Of a DNA stretch of 64,000 nucleotides, positions 61,770-64,000 are shown in pieces. The DNA is from Physcomitrium patens (Eukaryota; Streptophyta; Bryopsida; Funariales; Funariaceae). Every line of letters starts with the position of its first letter. The stretch's first letter is position 1. The notes beneath the pieces were generated by a model. The model was not told the DNA's origin and ran no database searches. It worked only from the letters and a program-made list of their open reading frames with translations. A program made the position numbers and the translations under genes. The DNA is taken from assembly GCF_000002425.4 (NCBI RefSeq), contig NC_037264.1, positions 14,229,262 through 14,293,261 of the forward strand. The letters run 5' to 3'.

Positions 61770-64000
61770 ATGTGCTGTATCTCATCCATATGAAATTCAT
61801 AGTTTTAGCGGTGGCTATTATAACGTTCATTAATTCGTTCATTTATTTTTGGTTTTTCCTTATTATTTGATGTGTTGAATTTCTTCTTGTACATGCTCCC
61901 TGTATCGTTTATGCTCTACTTACAATTAGGGCTACAATTAATTAGGCCCCCAAAGTTCATTTTTTATTTCAAGGTATCACTATATTTTGATATTAGTTTC
62001 ATCAAGTGCGGTGAATAACATCTCCTGTTGGCTGTTGTAAGTTTCCCTTGTTGGCGAAATGGGGATGCCTTAACAAATTGATTGCATCAGCGCTGGAGTC
62101 AGCAAGTGAGGAGGTCCTCATATATGACTTCCCAGGAGGAGTAGAATGCTTCGAGATGTGTGCCAAGTACTGCTACGGCATCACCATCACCTTGAGTCCC
62201 CACAACGTGGGTGAGGTGCGATGTGGCGCAGAGTTTCTTCAGATGACTGAAGCCACTGAGAAGAGCAACATGATATACAAGCTTGAAGTCTTTTTGAATT
62301 CATCAATACTGCGAGGCTGGAAGGATGCTATAATATGTCTTCGCAGCAGTAAACCCTACATGCCATGGTGCGAAGATCTTAAGGTCAGTCCACAGCTTAT
62401 CTATTCACTTCACATTCAGCATCTGACTTATGTAGAACATCTTTGTCCGGTCGGTTGTCTATTGATCAATAGTTTTGAAACTTTGTAACAGATCATGGGA
62501 CGATGCATCGAGTCAATCGCATCGAAGACTTGCGTCAACCCTGCTGAGGTAACGTGGTCTTTTACAAACTCCAGACCACTCACATCATCCACTCCACGTC
62601 AGGCGTCTTGTACTGAGCGGAGCAGCAGCCACAGAATGGCACCTGTGCCTGCGGATTGGTGGGTTGAAGATTTGAGTGATTTGGACATCGATCTCTATAA
62701 GAGAGTTATTCTAGCAATTAAATCCAAAGGTGTAGCCCAAGAGCTGGTGGCTGAATCCATCAGAATTTATACGCTCAAGAATATACCAGATGTATTACAG
62801 GAGCCACAAACTCAAGACACTTCGAGTGAGGGACGTTCGTATAATTTCATGGAGATGACAGCGAAAGACAAGCAAGTGCTGGAAACGGTTGTCAGCCTCC
62901 TACCCTCGGAGAAAGGCACATCCTCCTGTATCTTCTTGCTAAGGTTGCTGAAGGCAGCCTCCTTCCTTGACGCATCATCTTCCACCAAACTGGAGCTTGC
63001 TAGGCGTGTTGGTCTGCAGCTGGAAGAAGCCTCCCTACATGATCTGATGATTCCTTCCGTGTCATATTCAAACGATACGGTCTGTGATATTGATTTAATG
63101 ATACGAATTATGGAATATTACATGATGCAGTTTCAAGGTCCTCAGGAGCATGAGAGAAGCGATCTCCTAACTGGCAATGTAGAGTTTGATTTCAACGGCT
63201 CTGAGCACCGAATGACAGCGGCTACTCATAGTTCGCAACTGAAAGTAGCGAAGCTCGTAGACCGCTACCTTGCAGAGATTGCACGGGATGCGAATATGCC
63301 CCTTGCAAAGTTTATCCAGCTTGCGGAGCTGGTGCCTGACTATGCACGCCCTGTCCATGATGGTCTGTACCGCGCCATTGACATGTATCTCAAGGTTTGA
63401 CCTAAACTCATAATAGTTTCATTCTATGTGTTGGGCAATAAATCTTGTACAACTATTCCATGCTAGAGAAACTTTAATCCTCCCTGTAAATCCACACAGG
63501 ATTATGTTCTCGAAATTAGATGTGAGAGGTCAGTTGCTCAGCTCGATCCAATTAAACTTGGTGTGTAGGAACATCAACACATGACAAAGAGTGAACGGAA
63601 AAAGATTTGCCGATTAATGGACTGTAAGAAGTTATCTATGGACGCGTGCATGCACGCAGCTCAGAATGATCGCCTTCCGTTGCGAGTTGTGGTTCAGGTC
63701 AGTTGCTTCACCCATTCGATGATGTAATGCCCAAAGCCAATTACGACGCATTCAATATTGTGTCACATTTTCTTTTGAAATAAACATGGAAGTGGTTTAG
63801 TTGCAAGTCAAGTATCAAGTAAACTTGCACATAATGGCGATTTGAGCAAATGATACGCCTTCAACCTGACGAGGGCGTAGATGGGGCTTAACTTGAGCAT
63901 TTTTACTCTCTGCAAGCTTTTCGAAGATTGTGTCGTACAATTTGTTTCTAAAACTCCCTCTAAAGTAAAATTTTATGCTTGCAGGTCTTATTCTTTGAGC
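61438..64000 (+). CDS. NPH3/RPT2-family BTB-NPH3 protein, copy 2 (3' end beyond window)
   Basis: Exons are 61438-61496, 61658-61727, 62042-62383, 62492-63394, 63569-63697 and the start of a sixth at 63985, which runs off the window at VLFFE. It begins [18 protein letters not shown]. The BTB domain follows ([52 protein letters not shown]). The NPH3 domain has [53 protein letters not shown] and [19 protein letters not shown]. Exons 1, 2, 3 and 5 have the same lengths as in copy 1 (59, 70, 342, 129), and all visible intron phases agree. The fourth exon is 42 bp shorter. Intron 2 carries a T run (about 61732-61759). It retains the usual HLHK at the exon 2 end. Some 580 codons are visible. Confidence 0.93.
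61732..61759. repeat. Poly-T run in intron 2 of NPH3 copy 2
   Basis: About 28 T directly after the splice donor, followed by GTGTGTGTG. This is likely to be polymorphic. Confidence 0.9.

Overview
This window is nuclear DNA of a land plant. It most resembles a bryophyte, probably a moss, but the species is an inference. Five spliced protein genes of roughly 45-55 % GC sit in islands separated by very AT-rich DNA. That DNA is full of (TA)n microsatellites, long A/T runs and decayed LTR retrotransposons. Every recognised protein is a plant type, introns are short GT-AG introns, and no bacterial operon or ribosome-binding site is visible.

Layout. 1-11.9 kb: a large SANT-domain gene on the + strand, a POWERDRESS (PWR) / plant NCoR1-type homologue. 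I could join nine phase-compatible exons into about 2,528 codons. 12-22.7 kb: a graveyard of Ty3/gypsy elements, with an integrase/chromodomain tail on +, a gag-protease-RT remnant on -, and three related LTRs, two of them tail to tail. 22.7-24 kb: a GC-rich island inside AT-rich DNA that carries a decayed tRNA-Glu. 24.8-30.2 kb: a complete MCA (Mid1-complementing activity, Ca2+-permeable mechanosensitive channel) gene on -, eight exons, 437 aa. 30.3-38 kb: AT-rich repeats with one GC-rich hairpin island and a possible retrotransposon primer-binding site. 38-41 kb: an ABA4 (neoxanthin-synthesis, DUF4281) gene on +, after a region with a perfect 22-bp inverted repeat around a poly-T run. 41-45.3 kb: intergenic sequence and probable leader. 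45.3-48.6 kb: an NPH3/RPT2-type BTB gene on +, six exons, 671 aa. 48.6-61.4 kb: intergenic, with an AT-rich gene desert at about 50.2-57.5 kb, a patch of short tandem repeats near 58 kb and a 100-N assembly gap. 61.4-64 kb: a second NPH3-type gene on + with matching exon lengths, cut by the window end.

How the genes relate. They act in separate plant processes: histone deacetylation-linked repression (PWR), mechanosensitive Ca2+ entry (MCA), xanthophyll/ABA precursor synthesis (ABA4) and phototropin-type signalling or BTB-Cul3 ubiquitination (NPH3). Only the two NPH3 genes are clearly related, as a local duplication. I did not find a convincing new multi-gene system. The most unusual structures are the tail-to-tail LTR pair, the 22-bp inverted repeat with its poly-T loop, the GC island with the tRNA-Glu relic, and the long moss-type extensions of the PWR and ABA4 proteins.
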